A stretch of 64,000 nucleotides of DNA, taken from positions 124,001 through 188,000 of the forward strand of contig NZ_JALPVL010000010.1 in the NCBI RefSeq assembly GCF_023544465.1, in the 5' to 3' direction. This document shows positions 53,054 to 62,401 of this stretch, piece by piece. Positions within the stretch are counted from its first letter, which is position 1, and the number at the start of each line of letters is the position of its first letter. The stretch is from Paractinoplanes maris. GTDB taxonomy: Bacteria; Actinomycetota; Actinomycetes; Mycobacteriales; Micromonosporaceae. The notes beneath the pieces were generated by a model. That model made no database searches. It was not told the DNA's origin and saw only the letters and a program-made list of their open reading frames with translations. The translations under genes were made by a program, and so were the position numbers.

Positions 53054-56000
53054 CGTTCACCGCCGCGCGGACCGCGGCCACCTCGGGGTGCAGCGCGGCC
53101 AGCGCCTCCACGGCCGCGTCGAGGTCGCCCAGGCGGGCCTGCTCCTCCAGCACGCCGCAGGCGTCGGCCGCGCCGGCGGCGCCGATGTTGGCCATGATGC
53201 CCTTCAGCTGGTGGGCCTCGTTGCGCAGCTCCGGGGCGTCGTCCAGGGCCAGGGCCTGGCTGATCTTCTCGATGTGGTCCGGGATCCGGGCGACCATCGT
53301 GCGCAGCAGGCGCTCGATCACCGGGGCGCTCTCGGCCGGGTCGGGGCCCCGCAACTGGTCGAGGCGAGCCTCGATCTGAGCCACCACCCCGTCGCCGGCC
53401 TCCGGCGCGGGAGCGGCCCAGGTGGCCAGGGCCGCGGCCACGTCGGCCGGCACCAGGGGCTTGGCGATGTGCTCGTCCATGCCGGCTTCCAGGCAGCGGG
53501 CGCGGTCCTCGGCCAGGGCGCTCGCGGTCAGGGCGATGATCGGGACGTGGCGCTTTCCGGCCTCCTGACGGCGGATCTCGGCCGTGGCCGCGTAACCGTC
53601 CATCTCGGGCATCAGGCAGTCCATGAAGACCAGCTGGTAGTCGCGGGCGGTGGCCATCGCCACCGCCTCGCGGCCGTTGACGGCCACGTCGGCGCTGTAT
53701 CCCAGGTTGGCCAGGATGCCCAGGGCCACCGTGCGGTTGATGTCGTTGTCCTCGACCAGCAGCACATGACCGCGGCCGGGCGCGGCCGGGATCGGGCCGG
53801 CCGCCGGCTCCTCCGCCGGGACCAGCACGCCGACCAGCGCGTCGTAGAGCTGGGACTGCCGCAGCGGCTTGCTGAAGGCGGCCGACACCACCTGCGGGTC
53901 GGGTTCCGAGGGCAGGCTGGTCGGGTCGTTGGTGAGCAGGATCGTCTTGGGCACCGGCGTGCCGTCGGGGGCCGGCGTGCTGACCCCGGCCGTGCGGACG
54001 TCCTGGATGACCAGGTCTATGGGGCGGCCGGTGGCGGCGGCGTCGCGCAGGATCTCGTACGCGGCCTCGCTGTCCCCGACGCCGGTGGCCTGCATCGACC
54101 AGGCCGCCAGCTGGTCGGCCAGCACGGCCCGGTCGGTCTCGTCCTTGTCGACGATGACCACCCGCAGTCCGTCCAGGGCATGGCTGGAGGCGATGTCCTT
54201 GCCCGGGCGGGCGGCCCGCAGGGTGATCGTGAACCAGAACGTGCTGCCCTGGCCCGGCTCGCTGTGCACGCCGATGTGACCGCCCATCAGTTCGACCAGG
54301 TCGCGCGAGATGGCCAGGCCCAGACCGGTGCCGCCGAACCGCCGCGTGGTGCCCGCGTCGGCCTGGGTGAAGGGCTCGAAGAGCTTCTCCTGCTCGTGGC
54401 GGTCGATGCCGATCCCGGTGTCGTGCACCTCGAACCGGACCGGCACCGCGTCGGGACCCGCCTGCTGTCCCGGGTCCGGCGTGACGGTGATCGAGACCTT
54501 CCCGTACGGGGTGAACTTGATCGCGTTGCCGGCCAGGTTCAGCAGGACCTGGCGCAGCTTGGCCGCGTCCCCGCTGACCGTGGCCGGCAGGCGCTCGTCG
54601 CAGCCGCCGGTGACCGAGACCGACCGGGCCGTGCCGGGCGGCGCCACCAGCGCGACCACGTCGTCGACCAGCCGCCGCAGCTGGAAGTTCGTGTCCTCGA
54701 GCAGCACCTTGCCCGCTTCCAGCTTGGAGAAGTCGAGCACGTCGTTGATCACGGCCAGCAGCGCCGACCCGGCCGTGCTGATCCCTTCCGCGTACCGCCG
54801 CTGCTGCTCGTCGAGGGCCGAGCCGAGCAGCAGGCCGGTCAGCCCGATGACCCCGTTCATCGGGGTGCGGATCTCGTGGCTCATCGACGCCAGGAACTGC
54901 GACTTGAGCCGGGCGGTCTCGATGGCCTGGTCGCGCGCCTGGGCCAGCGCCTGCTCGGTCTCCCGGCGGGCGCTGATGTCGCGGGCGAACGCGTGCAGCT
55001 GGGCCAGGCCGTCGTGCCGGATGCGCCACATGGTGAGCTCGACCGGCAGTTCCCGCCCGTCGTGATGCACCGCGATCATCTCGGTCGGGCGGTCGAGCAG
55101 CCACTCCCACCGGCCGTCGAGGAACCGCCGCAGCGCCTGGTGATACCTCTGCGGCAGCACCGTCCCGGCCACGTCGCGCCCGACGATCTCCTCCCGCGGC
55201 CAGCCGAAGACCTGCTCGGCCTGCCGGTTCCACTCGCGGATGATCCCGTCGGAGTCCATCGAGAAGAACGGGTCGGCCGCGGCTGACATGATCATTTCGA
55301 GCTGTTCGCGCTCGACCCGCAGCCGGTTCTCGGCCTTGACGCGGGCGGTGATGTCGTGGGCGACGGTGGACGCGCCGATGATCCGGTCCTCGTCGTCGCG
55401 CATCGGGGCCATGCTCAGCGACACCTCGATGATCCGGCCGTCCTTGCGCATCCGCCGGGTCTCGTGCTGCGGCAGCGTCTCGCCCCGGGTGACCCGGGCC
55501 AGCAGGTGCTTCTCCTCGTCGAGCCGGTCCGGCGGCAGCAGCCGGGTGACGTCGTACCCGATCATCTCCTCGGCCGTGTAGCCGTAGAGCCGCTCGGCGC
55601 CCGAGTTCCAGGTCTGGATCGTGCCGTCGAGGGCCTTGCTGACGATCGCGTCGTTCGACGACTCGACGATCGCCGCGAGCCGGGCGTTGGTGTGCCCCTG
55701 CAGGCGGCGCGCGGTGACGTCCTGGATGGCGGCCAGCACCATCGTCTTGCCCTCGGCCTGCACGGGGGAGAGGCTGACGTCGACCGGGAACTCGGTGCCG
55801 TCCTTGCGCTGAGCGGTGAGCAGCATGCCCTCGCCCATCGGCCGGGCGGTCGGGGTGGAGAAGTAGCGGTTGCGGTGCTGGACGTGGATCTTGCGGCTGG
55901 CCCCGGGGACGAGCGTCTCGATGGCCGCGCCGACCATCTCGTCGCGGCGGTAGCGGAACAGGGCCACCGCGCGGCTGTTGGCGTAGACGATCCGGCCGTC

Positions 56001-56498
56001 GCTGTTGACGCAGACCATCGCCTCGGGCGAGGCGTCGAGCAGGCTGCGGAACTTCCCCTCGGCCAGCCGCAGCTGGGTGACGTCGACGCCGGCGCCGAAG
56101 ATCGCGTACGGGCGGCCGCGCCCGTCCCGCAGGGCGTGCAGGGTGGTCACGAACCAGCGGCCGCCGAGCTCCTCCTCGTAGGCGACGGGGCCGTTGCCGA
56201 TCAGTACGTCGGTGTCGTGCCGGTGGATCTCGGCCATCGCTTCGGGCGTGTGCACCTCGTGGTCGAACCGCCCGGCCGCGTCGCCGATGCCGTGCAACCG
56301 CTCGTAGGCGGGGCTGACGATCCGGTAGCGACCGTCCAGCGTCTTGACGAAGGCGGGCGCGGCCGTCTCCTCGAGGATGGCGGCGAGGTGGATGTAGCGC
56401 TCGAGGCGGCGGCGGTTGTGGCGGCGCGCGAGGCGGCGCCCGGCCCAGATCAGGGCGCTGGTGGCGGCCGCGGCGGCGGTGACGTGTCGGCTGCTCAC
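52998..56498 (-). CDS. Large hybrid histidine kinase: four PAS, HisKA, ATPase, two receivers, Hpt
   Basis: About 1166 aa from the GTG at 56498. A short hydrophobic helix at 6-20 may anchor it. Four PAS/PAC domains (about 40-155, 160-280, 285-410, 415-535), HisKA with 'MSHEIRTPMNGVIGLTGLLLG', ATPase with 'NLAGNAIKFTPYG', 'DTGIGI' and 'FGGTGLGLAISRDLVELMGG'. The first receiver (about 810-925) keeps only part of the acidic pocket ('IVDKDETDR', 'LVIQDVRTAG'). The second is complete ('LLVEDNDINR', 'LVFMDCLMPEMDG', 'ALTAS', 'AKPL'). A C-terminal Hpt carries 'EAHQLKGIMANIGA'. A full internal phosphorelay (His-Asp-His) ready to signal onward. Divergent from another large kinase across 70 bp. Confidence 0.93.
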   Translation of the reverse strand: MSSRHVTAAAAATSALIWAGRRLARRHNRRRLERYIHLAAILEETAAPAFVKTLDGRYRIVSPAYERLHGIGDAAGRFDHEVHTPEAMAEIHRHDTDVLIGNGPVAYEEELGGRWFVTTLHALRDGRGRPYAIFGAGVDVTQLRLAEGKFRSLLDASPEAMVCVNSDGRIVYANSRAVALFRYRRDEMVGAAIETLVPGASRKIHVQHRNRYFSTPTARPMGEGMLLTAQRKDGTEFPVDVSLSPVQAEGKTMVLAAIQDVTARRLQGHTNARLAAIVESSNDAIVSKALDGTIQTWNSGAERLYGYTAEEMIGYDVTRLLPPDRLDEEKHLLARVTRGETLPQHETRRMRKDGRIIEVSLSMAPMRDDEDRIIGASTVAHDITARVKAENRLRVEREQLEMIMSAAADPFFSMDSDGIIREWNRQAEQVFGWPREEIVGRDVAGTVLPQRYHQALRRFLDGRWEWLLDRPTEMIAVHHDGRELPVELTMWRIRHDGLAQLHAFARDISARRETEQALAQARDQAIETARLKSQFLASMSHEIRTPMNGVIGLTGLLLGSALDEQQRRYAEGISTAGSALLAVINDVLDFSKLEAGKVLLEDTNFQLRRLVDDVVALVAPPGTARSVSVTGGCDERLPATVSGDAAKLRQVLLNLAGNAIKFTPYGKVSITVTPDPGQQAGPDAVPVRFEVHDTGIGIDRHEQEKLFEPFTQADAGTTRRFGGTGLGLAISRDLVELMGGHIGVHSEPGQGSTFWFTITLRAARPGKDIASSHALDGLRVVIVDKDETDRAVLADQLAAWSMQATGVGDSEAAYEILRDAAATGRPIDLVIQDVRTAGVSTPAPDGTPVPKTILLTNDPTSLPSEPDPQVVSAAFSKPLRQSQLYDALVGVLVPAEEPAAGPIPAAPGRGHVLLVEDNDINRTVALGILANLGYSADVAVNGREAVAMATARDYQLVFMDCLMPEMDGYAATAEIRRQEAGKRHVPIIALTASALAEDRARCLEAGMDEHIAKPLVPADVAAALATWAAPAPEAGDGVVAQIEARLDQLRGPDPAESAPVIERLLRTMVARIPDHIEKISQALALDDAPELRNEAHQLKGIMANIGAAGAADACGVLEEQARLGDLDAAVEALAALHPEVAAVRAAVNVILRPPAKAGARQPEPQL

Positions 56499-56536
56499 GG
56501 TGATTAACGTACAAGGGATCTTTCCTGCATTAGTCT

Positions 56537-56551
56537 TATAACGGACATCAG
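56537..56551 (+). promoter_or_regulatory. Promoter-like 15-mer before the receiver-kinase gene
   Basis: TATAACGGACATCAG, identical to the sequence on the minus strand at 34665-34679 before the KDPG aldolase gene. TATAAC may serve as -10, 18 bases before the GTG's ribosome site region. It lies in the 70-bp divergent gap. Confidence 0.3.
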
Positions 56552-56568
56552 TAGATGAGGAGCCGCCT

Positions 56569-58566
56569 GTGGCGACGGTGATGGTCGTGGACGATGTCGC
56601 CGCGAACCGGGATATCGTCCGCTTGCTGCTCGGATATCGGGGCCACGAGGTGATCGAGGCCAACGACGGGGCAGACGCGTTGCGCCTGGCCCACGAGCAC
56701 CACCCCGACGTCGTCGTGTCCGATGTGCTGATGCCCGGCATCGACGGGCTTGAGCTCGTGCACCGGCTGCGCACCGACGACGACCAGCTCGCCGCGCAGG
56801 CCCCGGTGATCTTCTACACGGCCAACTACCTGGAGCCGGAGACCCGGCCGATCGCCGAGGCGTGCGGGGTCAGCCAGGTCGTGCTGCGCTCCCAGGACCC
56901 GCACGAGCTGCTCGACGCGGTGGACGCCGCGCTGGCCGGCGGGCCGGTGTCGATCGACGTGGTGCCCTCCGACGACTTCGCTCAGGCCCACGTGCAGGCG
57001 GTCAACGCCAAGCTGATCGAGAAGGTGCGCGCCCTGCACCACAGCGAGCGGCGCTTCGAGGCGATGGCCGTGGCGTCCCCGGTCGGCATCGCGCTGCTCG
57101 ACGCCGAGGGTGAGGCCGACTACATCAATCCCCGGCTGGCCGAGATCATGCGTACGCCGATCTCGGGTCTCCTCGGACGCGGCTGGCTGGCCTGCCTGCC
57201 GGCGTCGGCGCACCGCGACGCCCTGGACCTGTTGCGGGGCGACGCGACCGAGCACCGGTTCATCCACCGGGTCGAGTTCCCCGACGGCGCGGTGCAGTCG
57301 CTGCGCCTGCAGCTGCGGCACATCCAGGACGACGACGCGGAGCTGGCCGGCGGCGTGCTCATGGTCGACGACGTCTCCGACGTGGTGGCGGCCGAGGAAC
57401 GGCTGCGCGACGAGACCCAGCGCCGCCAGGACGACGCCCGCCGCCGCGACGCCGAACGGCTGGACAGCCTGCGGCGCATGGCCGGCGGTGCCGCGCACGA
57501 CTTCAACAACATCCTGGGCGCGATCCTGGGTTACACGTCGCTGGCCATCGAATCGGTCACCGAGTCGGCCGACGTGCTGCCGCAGGACCTGTCGGCCTCG
57601 CTCCTGGCCGACCTCGACCAGGTGATCAAGGGCGGCGAGCGGGCCAAGGCGCTCACCCAGCAGCTGCTCGCGTTCGGCCGGCGCGAGATCACCCAGCCGG
57701 CCACCTTCGACCTCAACGCGCTGCTGCGCGAGCTGCAGGGCACCCTGCGCGAGGCGGCCGGCGGGGCCACGGTCGAGCTGCGGCCGTCCGCCGGGACGGC
57801 CGACGTGCGGGCCGACCCCCGCCAGCTCAGCCAGGTGCTGGTCAACCTGGTCAGCAACAGCGCCGACGCGATGCCGGGCGGCGGTCCGATCTGCATCGCC
57901 ACGTCGGTGTCGGGCTCCGGCGACACGGTGGTGACGGTCAGCGACACCGGCCGGGGCATGGCCGGCGACGTGCTCAACCGCGCGTTCGAGCCGTTCTTCA
58001 CCACGAAACGGTCGACCGGCACGGCCGGGCTCGGCCTCTCCACCGCCCACGGCATCGTCAGCCAGGCCGGCGGCCAGCTGACCCTGGCCTCGGTCCCGGG
58101 CGAGGGCACGACCGCGACGATCAAGCTGCCCGGCGTACGGGATCAGGCCGCACCGGCCGCGCCCCAGCCCGCCACCCCGGCCGAGCCCGGCGGCGGCGAG
58201 ACCCTGCTGCTGGTCGACGACGAGCCCGACCTGCGCGAGGTGACCGCCCGTTTCCTGGACCGGGCCGGATACCGCGTGCTGTCCGCGGCCGACGCGGCCG
58301 AGGCCCTGCGCCTGCTCGACCGCGACGACCACCGCATCGCCGCCATGATCACCGACGTCGTGATGCCCGGCATGAACGGCCGCCAGCTGGCCCGGGTGGC
58401 CAAGCAGCGCCGCCCCGACCTCCGCGTCGTCTTCGTCTCCGGCTTCGCCGAGGCCCTGATCGACGAGGCCGGCAACAACCTCGAACCCGACTCGATGATC
58501 GTCGCCAAGCCCTACACCCGAGACCAGCTCCTGGCCGGCGTCCAGTCGGTACTCCGCCAAACCTGA
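56569..58566 (+). CDS. Receiver-PAS-histidine kinase-receiver hybrid protein
   Basis: 665 aa from a GTG, with GAGGAG about 7 bases ahead. N-terminal receiver (1-125): phospho-Asp52 in 'VVVSDVLMPG', but the usual KP near the end is replaced by 'VVLRSQDP'. PAS (about 155-280), HisKA 'LRRMAGGAAHDFNNILGAILGYTSLA' and ATPase 'QVLVNLVSNSADAMPGGG', 'DTGRGM' and 'TAGLGLSTAHGIVSQAGG' of the NtrB/PAS-hybrid type. The C-terminal receiver (545-660) has 'LLVDDEPDLREV', 'MITDVVMPGMNG' and 'VAKPYTRDQL'. No DNA-binding output. It may take phosphate from the Hpt of the divergent kinase through its first receiver. Confidence 0.92.
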   Translation: MATVMVVDDVAANRDIVRLLLGYRGHEVIEANDGADALRLAHEHHPDVVVSDVLMPGIDGLELVHRLRTDDDQLAAQAPVIFYTANYLEPETRPIAEACGVSQVVLRSQDPHELLDAVDAALAGGPVSIDVVPSDDFAQAHVQAVNAKLIEKVRALHHSERRFEAMAVASPVGIALLDAEGEADYINPRLAEIMRTPISGLLGRGWLACLPASAHRDALDLLRGDATEHRFIHRVEFPDGAVQSLRLQLRHIQDDDAELAGGVLMVDDVSDVVAAEERLRDETQRRQDDARRRDAERLDSLRRMAGGAAHDFNNILGAILGYTSLAIESVTESADVLPQDLSASLLADLDQVIKGGERAKALTQQLLAFGRREITQPATFDLNALLRELQGTLREAAGGATVELRPSAGTADVRADPRQLSQVLVNLVSNSADAMPGGGPICIATSVSGSGDTVVTVSDTGRGMAGDVLNRAFEPFFTTKRSTGTAGLGLSTAHGIVSQAGGQLTLASVPGEGTTATIKLPGVRDQAAPAAPQPATPAEPGGGETLLLVDDEPDLREVTARFLDRAGYRVLSAADAAEALRLLDRDDHRIAAMITDVVMPGMNGRQLARVAKQRRPDLRVVFVSGFAEALIDEAGNNLEPDSMIVAKPYTRDQLLAGVQSVLRQT

Positions 58567-58728
58567 TCCCGCACCGACCCACCCCGGCCGCGCTGCTGCT
58601 CTTCGTCTCAGCGGCCCGCAGCCACCTCATCACCCGCCAACGCGCCATCCTGGCTTTACCCTGGCCGAACCCTCACCCCTGTCGATATCGATTGTCGGAC
58701 GAGCCGAGGAGGCGGCAGGATCAGGCCG

Positions 58729-59406
58729 ATGGACCCGCTGACCGACGCCCGTGATCTCGTCCTCTCCCGTTTCCCCCACGCCACCTGGGCGATCCTCACC
58801 GGCAGCGTGCTCGGCCCGTCCCGCACGGCCGGCTCCGACCTGGACATCGTCGTGCTCCAGGAGGAGGCCCCCGGATTTCGCGAGAGCCTGCGTTTCCGCG
58901 GCTGGCCGGTGGAGCTCTTCATTCAAACCCCCGCCCAGCTGACCGAGTTCCTCGCCCGCGAGCTGGCCCAGCGCAAGCCGAGCACCCACCGCATGATCGC
59001 CCACGGCGTCCCGCTGCTCGGCGACCCGGCCGACCTGACCACCCGATGCGCCCAGGTCCTCGCCGCCGGCCCACCACCACTGTCACCGGCCGAGCACGAC
59101 CACCTCCGCTACGCCCTGACCGACCTGCTCGACGACCACCTCCACGCCACCGACCCCGGTGAGCGCACCGTCATAGCCACCACCTTGTGGACCGAGACCG
59201 CCCGAGCCGCCCTGGCCTTCGCCGCCCGCTGGCAGAGCACCGGGAAGTGGCTCCTGCGAGAGCTACGCGACCACGACGCCGACCTGGCCACGCGTTGGCT
59301 GGCCGCCCGCGACAACCCGGCTGCCCTGGCCACCGAGATCCTCGACCGGGTCGGCGGCCCGTTGTTCGACGGCTACCGGGCCCAGGCCCCCGGCCCGACC
59401 GCCTGA
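58729..59406 (+). CDS. Nucleotidyltransferase-domain protein
   Basis: 225 aa. N-terminal pol-beta-type nucleotidyltransferase signature GSVLGPSRTAGSDLDIVVL (GS-x-GR/P-x-SDxD form) and a third acidic residue in 'WPVELFI', followed by a helical C-terminal half typical of kanamycin/MNT-like small nucleotidyltransferases. Substrate unknown. It is not next to a HEPN gene, so a toxin-antitoxin pair is not evident. In the 162 bp upstream (58567-58728) I see only a TCGATATCGA palindrome. Confidence 0.85.
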   Translation: MDPLTDARDLVLSRFPHATWAILTGSVLGPSRTAGSDLDIVVLQEEAPGFRESLRFRGWPVELFIQTPAQLTEFLARELAQRKPSTHRMIAHGVPLLGDPADLTTRCAQVLAAGPPPLSPAEHDHLRYALTDLLDDHLHATDPGERTVIATTLWTETARAALAFAARWQSTGKWLLRELRDHDADLATRWLAARDNPAALATEILDRVGGPLFDGYRAQAPGPTA

Positions 59407-59509
59407 CCAAGCCCGGCCGCACCCATCTGCTGGTTCGCCTCGAGCAGACCTTGTGAAGGTGTCGTGTGCCCCATGGCCACCCGCCTTCCCCCTGCCTAGG
59501 CTCTTGATC

Positions 59510-60016
59510 ATGAGAGCGATCCGCGTCTGGCTGGCCATCTTCGTGGCCGGCCTCGTGCTCAGTGGAGTGACGGCCTTCCCGCTGGTTACGGAGGCTCGGC
59601 TGCTCGCCGCCATACTGCACGAAATCCCCGCCCCCGACGCCTTGGTCGTCTTCATCGACGATGTACGCGACGGCTTGGCAACGACCGGCACGAACTATCC
59701 GTACATCGCCTACGGCACCGACTGGCTGGCCTTCGCCCACCTGGCGATCGCGATGGCGTTCATCGGCCCCTGGCGCGACCCGATACGCAACATCTGGGTC
59801 CTGGAGTGGGCGATGCTCTGCTGCGCAGCCATCATCCCCTTGGCCTTGATCGCCGGCCCGATCCGCCAGCTGCCGTGGTGGTGGCTCCCCATCGACATCT
59901 CCTTCGGCGTACTGGGCCTCATCCCCTTGACCTTCGCCCACCGCCGCATCAAACACCTGGCACGACACCCCGAAGCCGACCCGGCCCAAGCCGCCGCCCC
60001 CAACCCCACGAACTAG
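59510..60016 (+). CDS. Integral membrane protein
   Basis: 168 aa from the ATG at 59510 (open frame starts at 59453, but those codons are not protein-like). Four hydrophobic segments: 'VWLAIFVAGLVLSGVTAFPLV', 'WLAFAHLAIAMAFIGPW', 'WAMLCCAAIIPLALIAGPI' and 'ISFGVLGLIPLTFAH'. Charged ends are cytoplasmic by the positive-inside rule. Family not recognised. Codon choice at several places (TTG, AAC/AAA mix) is less GC-biased than in its neighbours. Confidence 0.7.
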   Translation: MRAIRVWLAIFVAGLVLSGVTAFPLVTEARLLAAILHEIPAPDALVVFIDDVRDGLATTGTNYPYIAYGTDWLAFAHLAIAMAFIGPWRDPIRNIWVLEWAMLCCAAIIPLALIAGPIRQLPWWWLPIDISFGVLGLIPLTFAHRRIKHLARHPEADPAQAAAPNPTN

Positions 60017-60586
60017 CCCCGCCCCGCGACCCTTCCAGGCCGCGACGTGGTTTCACCGCCCAGCAAAGCCCACCAGGACGCTCAACGCCGTGACCTGCTT
60101 CCCCCGGCGGACGACCCACCACTTGTCCTACCAGACAGCCGCCGACCAACGCGTTCAACGCTCTCGCGTCCGCCAGCCACCCGACACTCGCACTTTCGCG
60201 CGCTCGTGCACCCACACACTCGCAACTGCGCACGGGCACTCGCTCAGCCGCGCGTCCGCGCCCGCGTAGTGGAGCTCTCGTGCTGCCGCACCGCGCACTC
60301 GCGTTCTCGCGCGGCCGAGATTCGCGCTCTCGCGCAGCCACGCACGCGCATCGCGAGACCTCGACGTATGCCGAAGGCAGAAGCAACCGGCATTGTCAAT
60401 TTCCCGCCCCCACCCCAAAGGCCGGCCTGCAACACCCCACCACCTGGTTTCATCCCCAGCGCGGCAGCCAGATCCCCAACCCGTCAGGTGACCGCCACCC
60501 CAACCAGGCAATCAGCAGCCCGCGACCAAAGACATAGCCGCCGGCAAGCTCACCCGTCAACCGCAAGCAAGTCGACCAACCAAACC
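60017..60586. other. 570-bp non-coding region with CTCGC-rich low-complexity stretch
   Basis: No gene with normal codon bias. From about 60160 to 60365 the DNA is built of variants of CACTCGC, CTCTCGCGC and GCGCGC at irregular spacing; from 60400 to 60590 it is strongly pyrimidine- and A/C-rich on the plus strand. Long open frames crossing it on both strands are by-products of base composition. It could hold a terminator for the membrane gene or the ctaD 3' region; no clean hairpin was found. Confidence 0.5.
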
Positions 60587-62332
60587 TCAATCCGACTGAT
60601 CCTCTTTGTAGGTGGCCCCACCACTCGACTCAGAGGTCAACGGCCGAGCCCCACCCTCAGGCGGCCCAGACCGCGACTGCGCCCCCGCAGCCAATTCCGG
60701 GAACTTGGCATCAAAAGCCGGACGCTCGGACCGAATCCGCGGCATCCGGTCGAAGTTCCGCAACGGCGGAGGCGACGAGGTCGCCCACTCCAGCGAGTTC
60801 CCGTGCCCCCACGGATCATTTACCGTGACGAGCTGCCCCACCCGATACGACTTCCAGACGTTGTAGAGGAACGGCAGCGTGGACGCCCCCAGCACGAACG
60901 ACCCCAGCGTGGAGAAGGTGTTGAGGAAAGTGAACTGGTCCGAAGCCAGATAGTCGGCGTAGCGCCGCGGCATCCCCTCGGCCCCCAGCCAGTGCTGCAC
61001 CAGGAACGTGGTGTGGAACCCGAGGAACGTCAGCCAGAAGTGAATCTTGCCCAGGCGATCGTCCAGCATCCGCCCGAACATCTTGGGGAACCAGAAGTAG
61101 ATGCCCGCGAATACCGCGAACACAATGGTCCCGAACAACACGTAGTGGAAGTGCGCCACCACGAAATAGCTGTCGTGCACGTGGAAGTCGATCGGCGGCG
61201 ACGCCAGCAGCACCCCCGTCAGCCCGCCCAGCAGGAACGTCACCAGGAACCCGACGGCGAACAGCATGGGCGTCTCGAGGCTCACCTGCCCCCGCCACAT
61301 CGTGCCGATCCACACGAAGAACTTCATGCCCGTCGGCACCGCGATGAGGTAGCTCAGCAGGCTGAAGAACGGCAGCAGCACCTGCCCGGTGGCGAACATG
61401 TGGTGCGCCCACACCACGAACGACAGCGCCGCGATCAGCAGGGTGGCCGACACGAGTCCCTTGTAGCCGAACACGGGCTTACGGCTGAACACCGGGATGA
61501 CCTCGGTGATGATGCCGAAGAAGGGCAGCGCCACCACATACACCTCGGGGTGGCCGAAGAACCAGAACAGATGCTGCCACAGCATCGGCCCGCCGGTCTC
61601 CGGCGCGAAGACCTGCGCGCCCAGGATGCGATCGGCGGCCAGGGCGAACAACGCGGCCGCCAGGAACGGGAAGATCAGGATGACCAGGAGGCTGGTCAGC
61701 AGGATGTTCCAGGTGAAGATCGGCATCCGGAACATGGTCATGCCGGGCGCCCGCAGGGTCAGGATCGTGGTGATCATGTTGACGCCGCCGAGGATGGTGC
61801 CGAGCCCGCTCAGGGCCAGCCCGACCACCCACATGTTCGCGCCGACCCCGGGCGAGTGGATCGAGTCGCTCAGTGGCGCGTACGCCGTCCAGCCGAAGTC
61901 GGCCGCGCCGCCCGGGACCAGGAACCCGGCCACGGCCAGCGAGCCGCCGAACAGGTAGAGCCAGTAGGCGAACGCGTTCAGCCGCGGGAACGACACGTCG
62001 GGCGCGCCGATCTGCAGCGGCACGATGTAGTTGGCGAAGGCGAACACGATCGGCGTCGCGAACAGCAGCAGCATGATCGTGCCGTGCATGGTGAACAGCT
62101 GGTTGTACTGCTCGGGCGACAGAAACTGCATGCCGGGCCGGGCCAGCTCACCGCGCATCAGCAGCGCCATGAACCCGCCGACCATGAAGAACCCGAACGA
62201 CGTGGCCAGATACATCAGGCCGATCTGCTTGGCGTCGGTCGTGCGGATGGTGCGGGCCAGGAAGCTGCCCCGGACCTGGGGCCGGACGGGCCAGGGCCGG
62301 GTGATGACAGGTTTCGGTTCGACCGCGGTCAT
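60587..62332 (-). CDS. ctaD: Cytochrome c oxidase subunit I
   Basis: 581 aa. Twelve hydrophobic segments and the haem-copper oxidase core: 'HGTIMLLLFATPIVFAFANYIVPLQIGAPDV' (haem-a His), 'WQHLFWFFGHPEVYVVALP' (His ligand of CuB with the cross-linked Tyr), 'FSRKPVFGYKGLVSATLLIAALSFVVWAHHMFATG' (two CuB His) and 'HDSYFVVAHFHYVLFG' (haem a3/a ligands). Catalyses oxygen reduction to water with proton pumping in the aerobic chain. GAGGAGG ends 5 bases before the ATG. Subunits II and III are not adjacent, as often in actinomycetes. A C-terminal tail of about 35 residues is charged. Confidence 0.97.
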   Translation of the reverse strand: MTAVEPKPVITRPWPVRPQVRGSFLARTIRTTDAKQIGLMYLATSFGFFMVGGFMALLMRGELARPGMQFLSPEQYNQLFTMHGTIMLLLFATPIVFAFANYIVPLQIGAPDVSFPRLNAFAYWLYLFGGSLAVAGFLVPGGAADFGWTAYAPLSDSIHSPGVGANMWVVGLALSGLGTILGGVNMITTILTLRAPGMTMFRMPIFTWNILLTSLLVILIFPFLAAALFALAADRILGAQVFAPETGGPMLWQHLFWFFGHPEVYVVALPFFGIITEVIPVFSRKPVFGYKGLVSATLLIAALSFVVWAHHMFATGQVLLPFFSLLSYLIAVPTGMKFFVWIGTMWRGQVSLETPMLFAVGFLVTFLLGGLTGVLLASPPIDFHVHDSYFVVAHFHYVLFGTIVFAVFAGIYFWFPKMFGRMLDDRLGKIHFWLTFLGFHTTFLVQHWLGAEGMPRRYADYLASDQFTFLNTFSTLGSFVLGASTLPFLYNVWKSYRVGQLVTVNDPWGHGNSLEWATSSPPPLRNFDRMPRIRSERPAFDAKFPELAAGAQSRSGPPEGGARPLTSESSGGATYKEDQSD

Positions 62333-62401
62333 GGAACCTCCTCGGGCGTGCCGAGGCCTGACGCTACGCCGACATTTTCAAGACCAACACCCGTACGGCG
62401 G

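Noticed and set aside
52849..56514. A 1,200-codon minus-strand frame parallel to the hybrid kinase
   Set aside because: Out of frame with all kinase motifs and composed of Arg/Gly/Pro-rich sequence.
58729..59406. Nucleotidyltransferase as half of a MNT/HEPN toxin-antitoxin pair
   Set aside because: No HEPN-like small gene on either side. The neighbour is a four-helix membrane protein.
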